A stretch of 64,000 nt of DNA from assembly GCA_964490705.1 (NCBI GenBank), contig CAZBCG010000007.1, positions 1 to 64,000 of the forward strand, given 5' to 3'. This document shows positions 50,875-59,222 of the stretch, in pieces. This DNA comes from Fodinibius sp964490705 (GTDB lineage Bacteria; Bacteroidota; Rhodothermia; Balneolales; Balneolaceae). A model generated the notes under the pieces. It had not been told where the DNA came from and made no database searches. It was given only the letters and a program-made list of their open reading frames with translations. The translations under genes and the position numbers were made by a program. The number at the start of each line of letters is the position of its first letter. The stretch's first letter is position 1.

Positions 50875-52059
50875 TTACTTACTTTCTAATGTTATCACCG
50901 TAACGGTTGGCGGGGCGCCATAACGAATGGGGCCAAGGGTGAATCCCAAGCCATTATTAATGTGGATTGGTAAACCGTCTTCGTGATACAGGCCACTCAC
51001 ATATTTAGTCTCGCGTTCGGCAGCTGAAAAGCTCATCCCCATAAACGGCACACGAATCTGTCCGCCGTGGGTATGTCCGGCCAGCATCATATCATAGTTG
51101 TGCTTCTGCGCATTTCCGATCAAATGATCAACTACCTGATGCGATGCAAAAATTTTAAGTGCCGAACTGTTCGCATCGGCTGTTAAGGAATCCACAATCT
51201 CGGGATTTGATGCCTTACTATACACTTCGGTGACCCCGGTAATCAGGGTTGAGTGCATACTATCTATTTTGATGGTGTGATTCTCATCCTTTAACAGCAG
51301 GATGCCTTGCTCTGCCAGCGCCTGTTCTACGTTTTGCGTACCGGCCCAATAGTCGTGGTCTCCCACAACAGCAATCGTCCCATATTTCGCTTTCGCTTTG
51401 CCCAGCTCCTCGGCAGACATCTTAATAAAATCGGTTCCATAGCTGATTAAATCACCGGTAAAAATGATGAGATCGGCCTGCTGTTTATTTATCTCATCGA
51501 CATATCGGACAATCTCTTCGCGGCCGGTATATTCATCTCCCTGGATATCAGAAATGTGCACGAGCTTAAATTGTTCGAGCGATTCGGGAAGATTTTCGAC
51601 CGGCAATGTTATCTGATCAGAGACAATCCGGGTTGTATCGCGGTAGGTTTTCCATCCCACAAAAACAAACACGACGACAAATAGCCCCAGCAAAATTCGA
51701 GCGTGCCAATGGGCGATCCAGTCTTTATCCCCCGACCAAAAGCGGCTGCTCAATTTGATGACATCCGCAATTATTACCAGGGTTACCAGCTGAAAAACAA
51801 ACAGAAGTCCGAACCAAAACCAATATGTAAATGGTTTGGGATAGGTCAATACATCAATCTGACCGGTGATATAGAAATCGAGCACACCGCTAACCGAGAA
51901 CAGATAAAAGGAGGCTAACAGAACGGGCAATAATATTTTCAGCCATCGGTAATCCGCAAAATAATGGATGCTTATATTGTAAAATCGAAATGATAAATAC
52001 AGAACGGCCGGCGCCATGATACTAGACACCAACACGGTCATTTCAAGAAGCCAAGGCAC
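50875..52059 (-). CDS. Membrane metallophosphoesterase with altered first motif
   Basis: The 394-residue protein has four hydrophobic helices in the first about 145 residues and a calcineurin-like phosphoesterase domain after them. Motifs are HISDIQGDEYTG near 174, IIFTGDLISYG near 198, VVGDHDYW near 229, ASHQVVDHL near 305 and LAGHTHGGQIRVPF near 323. In the first motif the usual Asp-x-His is Asp-Ile-Gln, so one metal ligand seems replaced, and GNHE/D is GDHD. The membrane/MPE layout resembles YkuE or LpxG-type lipid phosphatases; the substrate is unknown. Start is GTG 52059, with ATG 52041 as an alternative. Confidence 0.87.
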   Translation of the reverse strand: MPWLLEMTVLVSSIMAPAVLYLSFRFYNISIHYFADYRWLKILLPVLLASFYLFSVSGVLDFYITGQIDVLTYPKPFTYWFWFGLLFVFQLVTLVIIADVIKLSSRFWSGDKDWIAHWHARILLGLFVVVFVFVGWKTYRDTTRIVSDQITLPVENLPESLEQFKLVHISDIQGDEYTGREEIVRYVDEINKQQADLIIFTGDLISYGTDFIKMSAEELGKAKAKYGTIAVVGDHDYWAGTQNVEQALAEQGILLLKDENHTIKIDSMHSTLITGVTEVYSKASNPEIVDSLTADANSSALKIFASHQVVDHLIGNAQKHNYDMMLAGHTHGGQIRVPFMGMSFSAAERETKYVSGLYHEDGLPIHINNGLGFTLGPIRYGAPPTVTVITLESK

Positions 52060-52292
52060 TATGCTAATTGTTTAAAAGTTCTTATTATATTTTCAGTGAT
52101 CCAGCCTAATGTAATTTTCGGATTTGAACAAATTTCTTTTGACCCGAAATTCTGGTCCGTAACTCTTTGCGTAGCGTAATTATGAGATAACACGGTGATC
52201 ATATTCACTTTATTTGCAACCCTCGGAAAAGTGATACACGGCAGCTCCGATGATGAAACTGAAACACATTTTAGGAAGGTTCATATCACCTA

Positions 52293-53150
52293 ATGGCTAA
52301 CGAACAATCACATAGCGAAAAATTTGAAGAGTTGTGTGCCGGCTATGTCCTCCATACTCTCGACGAGGATGAACAGAAGGAATTTGAACAGATGCTGAAT
52401 GAGGCATCTGACGAAGAACGCGACTTATACCAACAAATGCGTTCGGCGGCCAATCAGCTAACCTTTGCTAATGAAGAAGCTGAATCATCGGCAGATCTAA
52501 AGGAGCAACTAATGCAAAAGATACGCTCCCAGAGTGAAGAAGCCGACCAGCAAGAGAATGTTACTTTGATTGAAGATAGTCCTCCAGAACAAGATGAGGA
52601 AGACTTTAACTGGTCGGCTTTTGCCTTGGCAGCTTCATTTGCGCTATTGGTTGTGAGTTTGAGCCTGATATTCTACTCCTTCAATCTCAGCTCGACGATC
52701 ACTCAACAAGAGGATGCCATTACCAACCAGGAAACGCAGATCACGGAACTCCAAAATGAGTTGCAACGCAAAGAAGAGATGCTCTCGATTCTGGAAGCCC
52801 GCGAAGTGGATCTCGTAATGATGGCCGGGCTGGATGTAAATCCCGATGGGTATGGAAAAATTATCTGGGATTCTGAGAAGCAACAGGCACTGCTGCAGGT
52901 TTCGAATCTTCCGGCAGTTCCCAAAGATAAAGACTATCAACTTTGGCTATTTAAAAATAACAAACCGGTTAGTGCGGGTGTCTTTGCCGTCAATAATGAA
53001 GGAGATAAGTTCTTTAAAATTGAAAAAATGGCCAACGCTACCGAACAATCGGTTAATGCCTTTGCTATCACCATGGAACCCAAAGGCGGCATGCCGCAAC
53101 CTACCGGCGACATATATTTGAAGGGCAATATTAAAAATCAGGAAAAATAG
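52293..53150 (+). CDS. RskA-like anti-sigma factor (orphan)
   Basis: The 285-residue single-pass membrane protein has an N-terminal anti-sigma-like helical domain (about 1-75, FEELCAGYVLHTLDEDEQKEFEQML), a TM helix near 112-133, a short coiled coil (about 135-170) and a C-terminal RskA periplasmic domain (about 180-285) with KDYQLWLFKNNKPVSAGVFAV and AFAITMEPKGGMPQPTGDIYLKG. The HxxxCxxC zinc motif of ZAS anti-sigma factors is absent. Such proteins hold an ECF sigma factor at the membrane until proteolysis. The cognate sigma gene, normally just upstream, is missing; upstream is 233 bases of noncoding sequence. Confidence 0.88.
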   Translation: MANEQSHSEKFEELCAGYVLHTLDEDEQKEFEQMLNEASDEERDLYQQMRSAANQLTFANEEAESSADLKEQLMQKIRSQSEEADQQENVTLIEDSPPEQDEEDFNWSAFALAASFALLVVSLSLIFYSFNLSSTITQQEDAITNQETQITELQNELQRKEEMLSILEAREVDLVMMAGLDVNPDGYGKIIWDSEKQQALLQVSNLPAVPKDKDYQLWLFKNNKPVSAGVFAVNNEGDKFFKIEKMANATEQSVNAFAITMEPKGGMPQPTGDIYLKGNIKNQEK

Positions 53151-53164
53151 TAGTGAGCAATGAG

Positions 53165-53204
53165 TGAGTAGTGAGTATAGATCAACTCTAATTCTCACTA
53201 CTCA
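53165..53204. repeat. 11-bp perfect inverted repeat between convergent genes
   Basis: TGAGTAGTGAG (53165-53175) and CTCACTACTCA (53194-53204) pair perfectly across an 18-base loop. The left side is part of a GTGAG-rich stutter (GTGAGCAATGAGTGAGTAGTGAG) like other slippage-prone words in this window. It lies 15 bases after the anti-sigma stop and 15 bases before the DUF4412 stop, and may end both transcripts. Confidence 0.65.
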
Positions 53205-53218
53205 TTTCGTCTAAACGT

Positions 53219-53971
53219 TCAATTCTGCTCATTTGCCTTGCGGGAGAGGAAATCCCAGAGTCCCAAGACCTGTACCCCCGACGGAATATTTACCATAGCC
53301 CGGGCGATGGGTGATTCATTGATTTCGCTGGCTTCGAGCACCGATTCCAGCTCATTACCATCATAACTTTCAACGCGCACAGGAAAGTAATTCTCTTCAA
53401 AAATCAGTTTCATTGGGAAATTTTCAATAATAGCCTTCGCGTTTCCGCTCCAAGGCTCAGCCAGCATTCCCCAATTGACATTGATGTCCTTGGTCATCCA
53501 CACCGCCATGTACTCGTCACCTTCAGAATCATCTCGGAAAATAAATTTCTCACAATTATACCCTTGGATGGTTTGGGACTCTCCACTTCGCTCGTAATTG
53601 ATATCCTCGGTGTCTTCTTCCATTTCCTTGGCATCACCTTCATCGCTAACCATATTCATAAAGCTGGTGATATCTGTTTTCGAAATTCTGAGCACATTAT
53701 CCTCACCGGTTAAAAACACAAAGTCTTCAAAATCGAGCCGCACCAATACCCCTTCGGTTTCAATGGCATCCATAAAGTTATACTGCTTTTCGCCCTGCAG
53801 TAAAATACGATCCGGAGTAATAGACAGGGCAAATTCATCATTTTTCTGCTTTTGTTCGCCCTCATACTCATAAGACTCATAGGTGATTTGTCCCTCGAAC
53901 TGAGCCGAAACGGGCTGGGTAAAACAGGCGACCATAAGCATTGCTGAGAATAGGTAACTTGCTTTTTTCAT
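53219..53971 (-). CDS. Secreted DUF4412-like protein
   Basis: The 250-residue protein starts with a signal peptide (about 1-23, ending QPVSAQ) at ATG 53971; the frame runs back to 54043 but that adds a nonsignal leader. The body matches the DUF4412 pattern: FEGQITYESYEYEG at the mature N-terminus, a central QTIQGYNCEKFIFRDD near 137 and YMAVWMTKDINVNWGML near 155. The domain is periplasmic or outer-membrane associated, has a lipocalin-like beta-rich prediction and no known function. It is convergent with the anti-sigma gene. No membrane helix or lipobox is seen. Confidence 0.78.
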   Translation of the reverse strand: MKKASYLFSAMLMVACFTQPVSAQFEGQITYESYEYEGEQKQKNDEFALSITPDRILLQGEKQYNFMDAIETEGVLVRLDFEDFVFLTGEDNVLRISKTDITSFMNMVSDEGDAKEMEEDTEDINYERSGESQTIQGYNCEKFIFRDDSEGDEYMAVWMTKDINVNWGMLAEPWSGNAKAIIENFPMKLIFEENYFPVRVESYDGNELESVLEASEINESPIARAMVNIPSGVQVLGLWDFLSRKANEQN

Positions 53972-54049
53972 AGCGATAAATGTGAGTTCAAAAATTATCA
54001 TTTTGCTGATCGTTGTACATGGTAAGCACATGCAATGTTTCAAGCAATT

Positions 54050-54082
54050 AAAAAAGCCTGCCCGAATAAACGAGCAGGCTTC
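54050..54082 (-). terminator. Intrinsic terminator after mnmA
   Basis: On the minus strand GAAGCCTGCTCG, a short AT-rich loop and CGGGCAGGCTT form a stem with at least eight paired bases (AAGCCTGC/GCAGGCTT), followed by TTTTT. It sits 25 bases past the mnmA stop. Confidence 0.85.
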
Positions 54083-54106
54083 AATAACGAGGGCCGTGTA
54101 ATAAAA

Positions 54107-55240
54107 TTATGCTTCTTGCAGCAAGGCATCGGTGTCAACATTTACTTTGTGGATCCAGCCGCCGCCGACCACATCATCACCTTCGTAACAGACAACCGCC
54201 TGTCCGGGCGTAATCGCTTCGCGACCGGTAGGAAATTCTACCTGGATTTCATCCTCACCGATCTGCTTTAGCTGTCCAATCACACCATCATCGTTATAGC
54301 GAATTTTTCCGGTGATCTCCATTTCTCCACCGGGCACTTCGCCATACTTACTCAGATTGATGTTCTTGGCACGGCAAGTCGTACTTATCAGATCCTCTTT
54401 TTCACCAATCGTAATAACGTTGGTTTCGGGATCAATATCGGTGACATATACCCGCTTGCCGAGCGCAAGATCCAGCCCGCGACGCTGTCCAATCGTATAG
54501 AAGGGATATCCTTCGTGTTCACCTACAATATTTCCATCCTGATCGACGAACTTACCGCCTTTTACGCGCTCTTCAAGTCCATCAACGCGATCTTTCAGGA
54601 ATCGGCGATAGTTGTCATCGGGGACGAAACAGATTTCGTAGGAATCGGGTTTGTCGGCTACTTTCGTCAGCCCAAATTCTTCAGCCAGGTCGCGAATTTC
54701 AGTCTTTTCGTAGCTTCCCAGCGGAAAAATTGTGCGCGCAAGATGTTTTTGTTCCACACCCCACAGAGCATATGACTGGTCTTTTTTGGGGTCCAGTCCC
54801 TTGGAAATCACATAGCGTCCATTTTCTTCGCGGACGTTTGCGTAGTGACCTGTGGCAATATAATCGCAGCCGAGATTATCGGCACGACGCAGCAGTGCCG
54901 CCCACTTGATATGGGTATTACACAACACGCAGGGATTGGGTGTGCGTCCGTTCATATAATCATCCACAAAACGGTCGATGACCCAGTCGCCAAACTCATC
55001 GCGAATATCAACGATAAAGTGCTTGAATCCATGTTTGACGGCAATCTGTCGTGCGTCGTTCATCGATTCGAGCGTACAGCAGCCCGTCTCCTTGTCAGAC
55101 TTGCCGCCTACGCGAGAGTAATCCCACGTCTTCATCGTAATTCCGATGACATCGTATCCTTGTTCTTTGAGCATCACTGCCGCAACGGAAGAATCGACCC
55201 CTCCGCTCATGGCTACTAATACTCGACCTTTGCTACTCAT
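54107..55240 (-). CDS. mnmA: tRNA-specific 2-thiouridylase MnmA
   Basis: The 377-residue enzyme puts sulfur on U34 of Lys, Glu and Gln tRNAs. The ATP loop VLVAMSGGVDSSVAAVMLKEQGYDVIG is at residue 7, CCTLESMNDARQIA near 53, the catalytic Cys region RTPNPCVLCNTHIKW near 99, ATGHYA near 127, DQSYALWGV near 154 and the second cysteine in SYEICFVPDDNYR near 205. The double Cys at CCTLE is typical for the bacterial type in this group. The C-terminal beta-barrel is complete. It has its own terminator and a candidate promoter. Confidence 0.97.
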   Translation of the reverse strand: MSSKGRVLVAMSGGVDSSVAAVMLKEQGYDVIGITMKTWDYSRVGGKSDKETGCCTLESMNDARQIAVKHGFKHFIVDIRDEFGDWVIDRFVDDYMNGRTPNPCVLCNTHIKWAALLRRADNLGCDYIATGHYANVREENGRYVISKGLDPKKDQSYALWGVEQKHLARTIFPLGSYEKTEIRDLAEEFGLTKVADKPDSYEICFVPDDNYRRFLKDRVDGLEERVKGGKFVDQDGNIVGEHEGYPFYTIGQRRGLDLALGKRVYVTDIDPETNVITIGEKEDLISTTCRAKNINLSKYGEVPGGEMEITGKIRYNDDGVIGQLKQIGEDEIQVEFPTGREAITPGQAVVCYEGDDVVGGGWIHKVNVDTDALLQEA

Positions 55241-55272
55241 AACAGATTGGTTTGTAAAATTTGGCTAACCCT

Positions 55273-55280
55273 CAAAAATA
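55273..55280 (-). promoter_or_regulatory. Candidate TAnnTTTG promoter element upstream of mnmA
   Basis: The minus strand reads TATTTTTG about 32 bases before the mnmA ATG, matching the Bacteroidota -7 consensus. No TTTG box lies 19-21 bases farther upstream, so this is a weak call. Confidence 0.3.
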
Positions 55281-55351
55281 AGACTTTTTTATGTAAATCG
55301 TATGAAGAAAGGGAAACAACTTCTCCGAGGAGATAGTGGTAACTCAAAAAC

Positions 55352-55855
55352 CTAATTTGACATATAGAGATAGGGTTTCCAGTCTTCTTGTACGCCACCG
55401 AGGATAGACTGCAAAAAGGTAATATGAACGGGACGAAAAGGCTTTCGCTTGAGCGGCATCTGTGCTTCCTGGGGCGTACGATCTCCCTTCTTGACATTGC
55501 ATTCATCACAGGCCGTCACCAAGTTTTCCCACGTATCCTGCCCACCCCTGCTCTTGGGCATCACATGATCGATAGTAAGATTATGCGCCGATCCACAATA
55601 CTGGCACTCCTTGGAATCACGCTTCATAATATTATGCCGCGTAAGTACAATCTTGTTATATGGAATATTGATGTACCGTCGCAGACGAATCACCGAGGGA
55701 TAGTCATACTCCTCGGTGACCGTCCGCAGCTTGCGTTCGGGATAGTCGTGGATCATTTCGGCTTTATCCAAAAACAATAGCTTAATGGATCGGTGTACCG
55801 AGCACACGCTCAGGGGTTGATAATCTTTATTTAAGACCAGAACTCGAGCATCCAT
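55352..55855 (-). CDS. Stand-alone HNH endonuclease
   Basis: The 167-residue protein opens RVLVLNKDYQPLSVCSVHRSIKLLFLDKAEMI, the conserved N-terminus of a chromosomal HNH family found in nearly every Bacteroidota genome. The HNH zinc-finger nuclease follows: CQYCGSAHNLTIDHVMPKSRGG near residue 96 with catalytic Asp-His, NLVTACDECNVKKGDRTP near 126, and a basic tail. Four cysteines (CxxC, CxxC) hold zinc. No intein, intron or phage gene is near, so it is a housekeeping nuclease of unknown target. An AT-rich inverted repeat lies just upstream. Confidence 0.9.
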   Translation of the reverse strand: MDARVLVLNKDYQPLSVCSVHRSIKLLFLDKAEMIHDYPERKLRTVTEEYDYPSVIRLRRYINIPYNKIVLTRHNIMKRDSKECQYCGSAHNLTIDHVMPKSRGGQDTWENLVTACDECNVKKGDRTPQEAQMPLKRKPFRPVHITFLQSILGGVQEDWKPYLYMSN

Positions 55856-55905
55856 AAGTACGCAAGTTAGGAGTATCGCTTACAAAGTGAGCATTTCGCC
55901 TGTTG

Positions 55906-55941
55906 CAAAACTTTAATGTGTAGAATCAACATTAAATTTTG
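55906..55941. repeat. AT-rich inverted repeat upstream of the HNH gene
   Basis: CAAAACTTTAATGT (55906-55919) and ACATTAAATTTTG (55929-55941) pair along 13 bases with one bulge across a 9-base loop. It lies about 50 bases before the HNH start and after the reductase stop. It could be an operator, a hairpin in the leader or the 3' end of the reductase transcript. No strong U-run follows on the minus strand. Confidence 0.5.
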
Positions 55942-55992
55942 TTTAAATGCAACACCCATGGCATTAGTTGGGGTTCCCAATACACGGGCTGC

Positions 55993-56976
55993 TTAGGTTG
56001 AGACCTGATTCTCCAACGTAATTACAACATTTCCCTTTTTATGTCCCCCATCAACATAGCGGTGGGCTTCGACGATTTCTTCAAGTGGATAGCGCCGATC
56101 GATAATCGGTTTTACTAATCCTTTCTCAATGAGTTCTTTCACAACGTTCAGATCCTCTTTGGTAAATTCGGCTACTCCCGCGATAGCTTTTTTCTTGCTT
56201 CTCATCGACGTCCAAAGCATCAGAAGAAACTGGGGGATTCCCGCTACCGCCATTAGAAAACGCCCATCGTCTTTGAGAGATTTTTTACAATCGGTATAGA
56301 AGATCTTCCCCACCGTATCAAAGATGATATCATAAGTTTCATCCTGATCGGCAAAATCTTCTTTGGTGTAATCAATCACGCGATCGGCACCAATCGATTT
56401 TACCCACTCAAGATTTGATGTACTGCAAACGCCGGTCACTTTTGCACCGAAATATTTGCCAAGCTGTACGGCATAGCTGCCTAATCCGCCCGAAGCTCCA
56501 TTGACAAGAATTCGTTGTCCCTTCTTGATCTTTCCCAAATCCCTGAGATACACCAGCGAAGATAACGCGCCGAAAGGCACCGCAGCGGCTTCGTCAAAGG
56601 ACAAATTGGTTGGCTTGTGTGTCACAGCTTCGTCTTCGGGAACAGTGGCATATTCTGCATACGAACCAGAGCCGGCCGCTCCAAAAATCTCGTCGCCAAT
56701 GGCAAATTGCGTCACATTCTTGCCAACGGCTTCTACTTCTCCGGCAAACTCAATCCCCAAAATAGAATTTCTCGGCTTTGTGATGCCAAACATCATCCTG
56801 GAAAGGAGTTTAAATCCCGCCGGAACATCTAAACTTCGGACTCGAATGTCGCCGGACGTCACTGATGTTGCGCGTATTTTGACCAGTATTTCATCATCTT
56901 TGGGAACAGGTTTTTCAACATTACGCTGCTGTAGAACTTCCGGTGATCCATATCGATCATATTCAACGGCTTTCAT
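55993..56976 (-). CDS. MDR-family NAD(P)-dependent alcohol dehydrogenase/quinone reductase
   Basis: The 327-residue medium-chain reductase has the GroES-like N-terminal domain (about 1-125, MKAVEYDRYGSPEVLQ and LGIEFAGEVEAVGKNV) and a Rossmann domain with the nucleotide loop NGASGGLGSYAVQLGKYFGAKVTGVC near residue 152. The catalytic zinc ligands of true alcohol dehydrogenases (Cys, His-Glu) are not evident, so it resembles zinc-independent quinone oxidoreductases. A C-terminal HRYVDGGHKKGNVVITL ends the domain. The substrate is unknown; these enzymes often reduce quinones or reactive alkenals. Confidence 0.88.
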   Translation of the reverse strand: MKAVEYDRYGSPEVLQQRNVEKPVPKDDEILVKIRATSVTSGDIRVRSLDVPAGFKLLSRMMFGITKPRNSILGIEFAGEVEAVGKNVTQFAIGDEIFGAAGSGSYAEYATVPEDEAVTHKPTNLSFDEAAAVPFGALSSLVYLRDLGKIKKGQRILVNGASGGLGSYAVQLGKYFGAKVTGVCSTSNLEWVKSIGADRVIDYTKEDFADQDETYDIIFDTVGKIFYTDCKKSLKDDGRFLMAVAGIPQFLLMLWTSMRSKKKAIAGVAEFTKEDLNVVKELIEKGLVKPIIDRRYPLEEIVEAHRYVDGGHKKGNVVITLENQVST

Positions 56977-57258
56977 ACCACTCCTCTAAAATTATTTTAG
57001 GCAACATATTGAGATAAAGAGAATGTATCATAATCTATCTAAAAAAGCTGTAATATTTAACGTAACAAAGCTCATTTAATTAATGTTTTCAAAACTCCTC
57101 CCTTATAATTCTAAGGATTGGTTTACTGCAAAATTCAGCTTATATCATCTTCGAATTTTTCATAAGTTTCGGCACCAAAATAATGGGATTGTATCAAAAT
57201 AATTGTAATATCAATCCTGCAAAATGCAACGCTAAGATCAGATTTTTCCTAATCTTTT

Positions 57259-58566
57259 ATGCCTTATAATAAGAATATGTACACTACCGGTTACTACAAA
57301 GAGCCCGGCCCCAAGCTCGATGAAGAATCTCCCCTCGAATCCATGATGGAGCGATTCCGTTTTGCAGCGGAAGTCTTGGAACTCGATGAGGGGATGTTCC
57401 AGTATTTGGCCAGCCCCGTCAAGCAGGTGACGGTTTCCATCCCTATTGTTATGGATTCCGGAGAAATCAGAGTGTTTGAAGGCTATCGCGTAATCCATAA
57501 TAATTTGCTGGGTCCATCGAAGGGGGGCATCCGATATGCTCCGGATGTAACGCTGGAAGAGGTAAACGCCCTGGCGGCATGGATGACCTGGAAGTGTGCT
57601 ATTGTCAATGTTCCGTTCGGCGGTGCAAAAGGCGGCGTTCGATGTGATCCCAAACAGCTTTCGGACACTGAGTTAGAACGACTTACACGTCGTTATACAG
57701 CCAATATGCTCGAAGTCTTTGGACCCGACCGCGACATCCCCGCCCCCGACATGAATACCAACGAACAGGTTATGGCCTGGGTGATGGATACCTACAGCAT
57801 GAATGCCCACAAAACGGAAACGGCAGTTGTTACCGGCAAGCCTATTTTGCTGGGTGGATCACAGGGACGTAAAGAAGCAACAGGGCGCGGCGTTGTTACT
57901 GTAACGCTGGCAGCGCTCAACAAAGTGGGACTGCTCCCCAACAAATGTACGGTTGCTGTGCAGGGATTTGGAAATGTAGGATCAGTCAGTGCCCAGCTGA
58001 TGTATGAACAAGGCGCTAAAATTATTGCTATTAGCGACATCTCAGGCGGCTACTATAATAAAAACGGCATCGACATCCCTAAAGCGATGGAATACGCGAA
58101 GAACAATAACAACTCTCTGGAGGGATATCCCGAAGCCGAAAAAATTACCAATGAAGAACTGCTGCAGCTTGAATGCGATGTGCTAATTCCGGCAGCCAAA
58201 GAAGATCAGATTAATCGCGAAAATGCCTCCAACATTAATGCCCGCATTATTGCTGAGGGAGCAAATGGCCCTGTAACGGCTAACGCTGATTCTATCCTTG
58301 AGGATAAAGGCATTATGGTGATCCCTGATATTCTTGCCAACGCCGGCGGTGTTACGGTTTCATACTTTGAGTGGGTGCAAGATCGGCAGGGGTATTTTTG
58401 GACGGAAGAGCGCGTAAACCGCCGCCTCAATCGCATGATGCGCAGCGCCTTTGACAACCTTTTCCAAACGCGCGAAGAACACGATATCACACTGCGGCAG
58501 GCAGCTTATGTGTTTGGAATCAACAAGGTAGCCATGACACTTAAGATGCGCGGCTTGTACGCCTAA
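57259..58566 (+). CDS. gdhA: NAD(P)-dependent glutamate dehydrogenase
   Basis: The 435-residue enzyme interconverts glutamate with 2-oxoglutarate and ammonia. The N-terminal domain has GPSKGGIRYAPDVTLEEVNALAAWMTWKCAIVNVPFGGAKGGVRCDP (about residues 85-132) with the catalytic Lys, then DIPAPDMNTNEQVMAWVMDTYS near 158. The Rossmann domain has VAVQGFGNVGSVSAQL near 234 and ends with the conserved helical tail. The Glu/Leu/Phe/Val family cannot be split fully by eye, but the size and substrate-site motifs favour glutamate. The 282-base gap upstream is shared with the divergent reductase and holds no other gene; a terminator follows. Confidence 0.94.
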   Translation: MPYNKNMYTTGYYKEPGPKLDEESPLESMMERFRFAAEVLELDEGMFQYLASPVKQVTVSIPIVMDSGEIRVFEGYRVIHNNLLGPSKGGIRYAPDVTLEEVNALAAWMTWKCAIVNVPFGGAKGGVRCDPKQLSDTELERLTRRYTANMLEVFGPDRDIPAPDMNTNEQVMAWVMDTYSMNAHKTETAVVTGKPILLGGSQGRKEATGRGVVTVTLAALNKVGLLPNKCTVAVQGFGNVGSVSAQLMYEQGAKIIAISDISGGYYNKNGIDIPKAMEYAKNNNNSLEGYPEAEKITNEELLQLECDVLIPAAKEDQINRENASNINARIIAEGANGPVTANADSILEDKGIMVIPDILANAGGVTVSYFEWVQDRQGYFWTEERVNRRLNRMMRSAFDNLFQTREEHDITLRQAAYVFGINKVAMTLKMRGLYA

Positions 58567-58576
58567 TTTGATATCG

Positions 58577-58609
58577 GCATCCTCGATTCCGGGGATGCTT
58601 CTCTTTTTT
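58577..58609 (+). terminator. Terminator-like hairpin after glutamate dehydrogenase
   Basis: GCATCCTCG, a 4-base loop and CGGGGATGC (58577-58598) form a stem of about nine pairs including one G-T, followed by TTCTCTTTTTT. It sits only 14 bases before the start of the RsbW-like gene, so it should attenuate rather than fully isolate the second gene. Confidence 0.8.
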
Positions 58610-58622
58610 AACCTATTTGCCT

Positions 58623-59039
58623 ATGTCTGGATCTAATGAAAAAAAACTTGTCCTGAATTCTTCTTTTGAGGAGATGAAACGGGTGCAGCCGTTTGTAAAA
58701 GAATTAACGGAATGGGCGGATTTGGACGATGACGACTACAATCGGATTATGCTGACGCTCAGCGAGGCTGTAAATAACGCTATCATGCACGGTAATAACG
58801 AGGATCCCGATAAAAATGCGTACATCAACGTGACACTTGGCGACGACCGCACAATGTTGATCAACGTACGGGACGAGGGCGATGGATTTGATCCTGAAGA
58901 TATACCCAATCCCTTGAAGGAAGAAAATTTGCTCAATGAAGGCGGTCGCGGCATTTACCTGATGAGACAATACGCCGATAAGGTACAATTCACTGATGGC
59001 GGACGGGAAATCATAATGACTTTTAATCTCGATAATTAA
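58623..59039 (+). CDS. RsbW/SpoIIAB-like histidine-kinase-type ATPase
   Basis: The 138-residue GHKL ATPase domain has N-box LSEAVNNAIMHGNN near residue 44, G1 box VRDEGDGFDPEDIP near 82 and G2 box GGRGIYLMRQYADKVQF near 107. This is the make-up of stand-alone anti-sigma or serine-kinase regulators of the RsbW/SpoIIAB kind, which phosphorylate STAS anti-anti-sigma partners. No STAS protein, sigma factor or PP2C phosphatase is nearby. ATG 58623 is used over TTG 58617. The terminator-like hairpin before it suggests partial cotranscription with gdhA. Confidence 0.88.
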   Translation: MSGSNEKKLVLNSSFEEMKRVQPFVKELTEWADLDDDDYNRIMLTLSEAVNNAIMHGNNEDPDKNAYINVTLGDDRTMLINVRDEGDGFDPEDIPNPLKEENLLNEGGRGIYLMRQYADKVQFTDGGREIIMTFNLDN

Positions 59040-59164
59040 CTGTCTTATCTCAATTTATACGGGCGTATAACTCCCTTGAAGCTTAAGATATCCTGAAGAG
59101 ATACTGCTAGCAGACTTAGTACAAGATTCCGGATGACAAGTCAGTTTTTTCTCATCCAAAAAAT

Positions 59165-59193
59165 AAAAAAGGCGGTGAAAAGAATCACCGCCT
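59165..59193 (-). terminator. Intrinsic terminator after trxA
   Basis: On the minus strand GGCGGTGATTCTTTTCACCGCC forms a perfect GC-rich 8-base stem (GGCGGTGA/TCACCGCC) with a 6-base loop, followed by TTTTTTATTTTTT. It lies about 30 bases past the trxA stop. Confidence 0.9.
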
Positions 59194-59222
59194 CGAGACA
59201 TATCAGCAAATAAAACAGGATA

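Noticed and set aside
52257..52310. 16-residue leader-like frame MMKLKHILGRF... overlapping the anti-sigma start
   Set aside because: Too short to support, no clear ribosome site, and the overlap with the anti-sigma ATG could be accidental.
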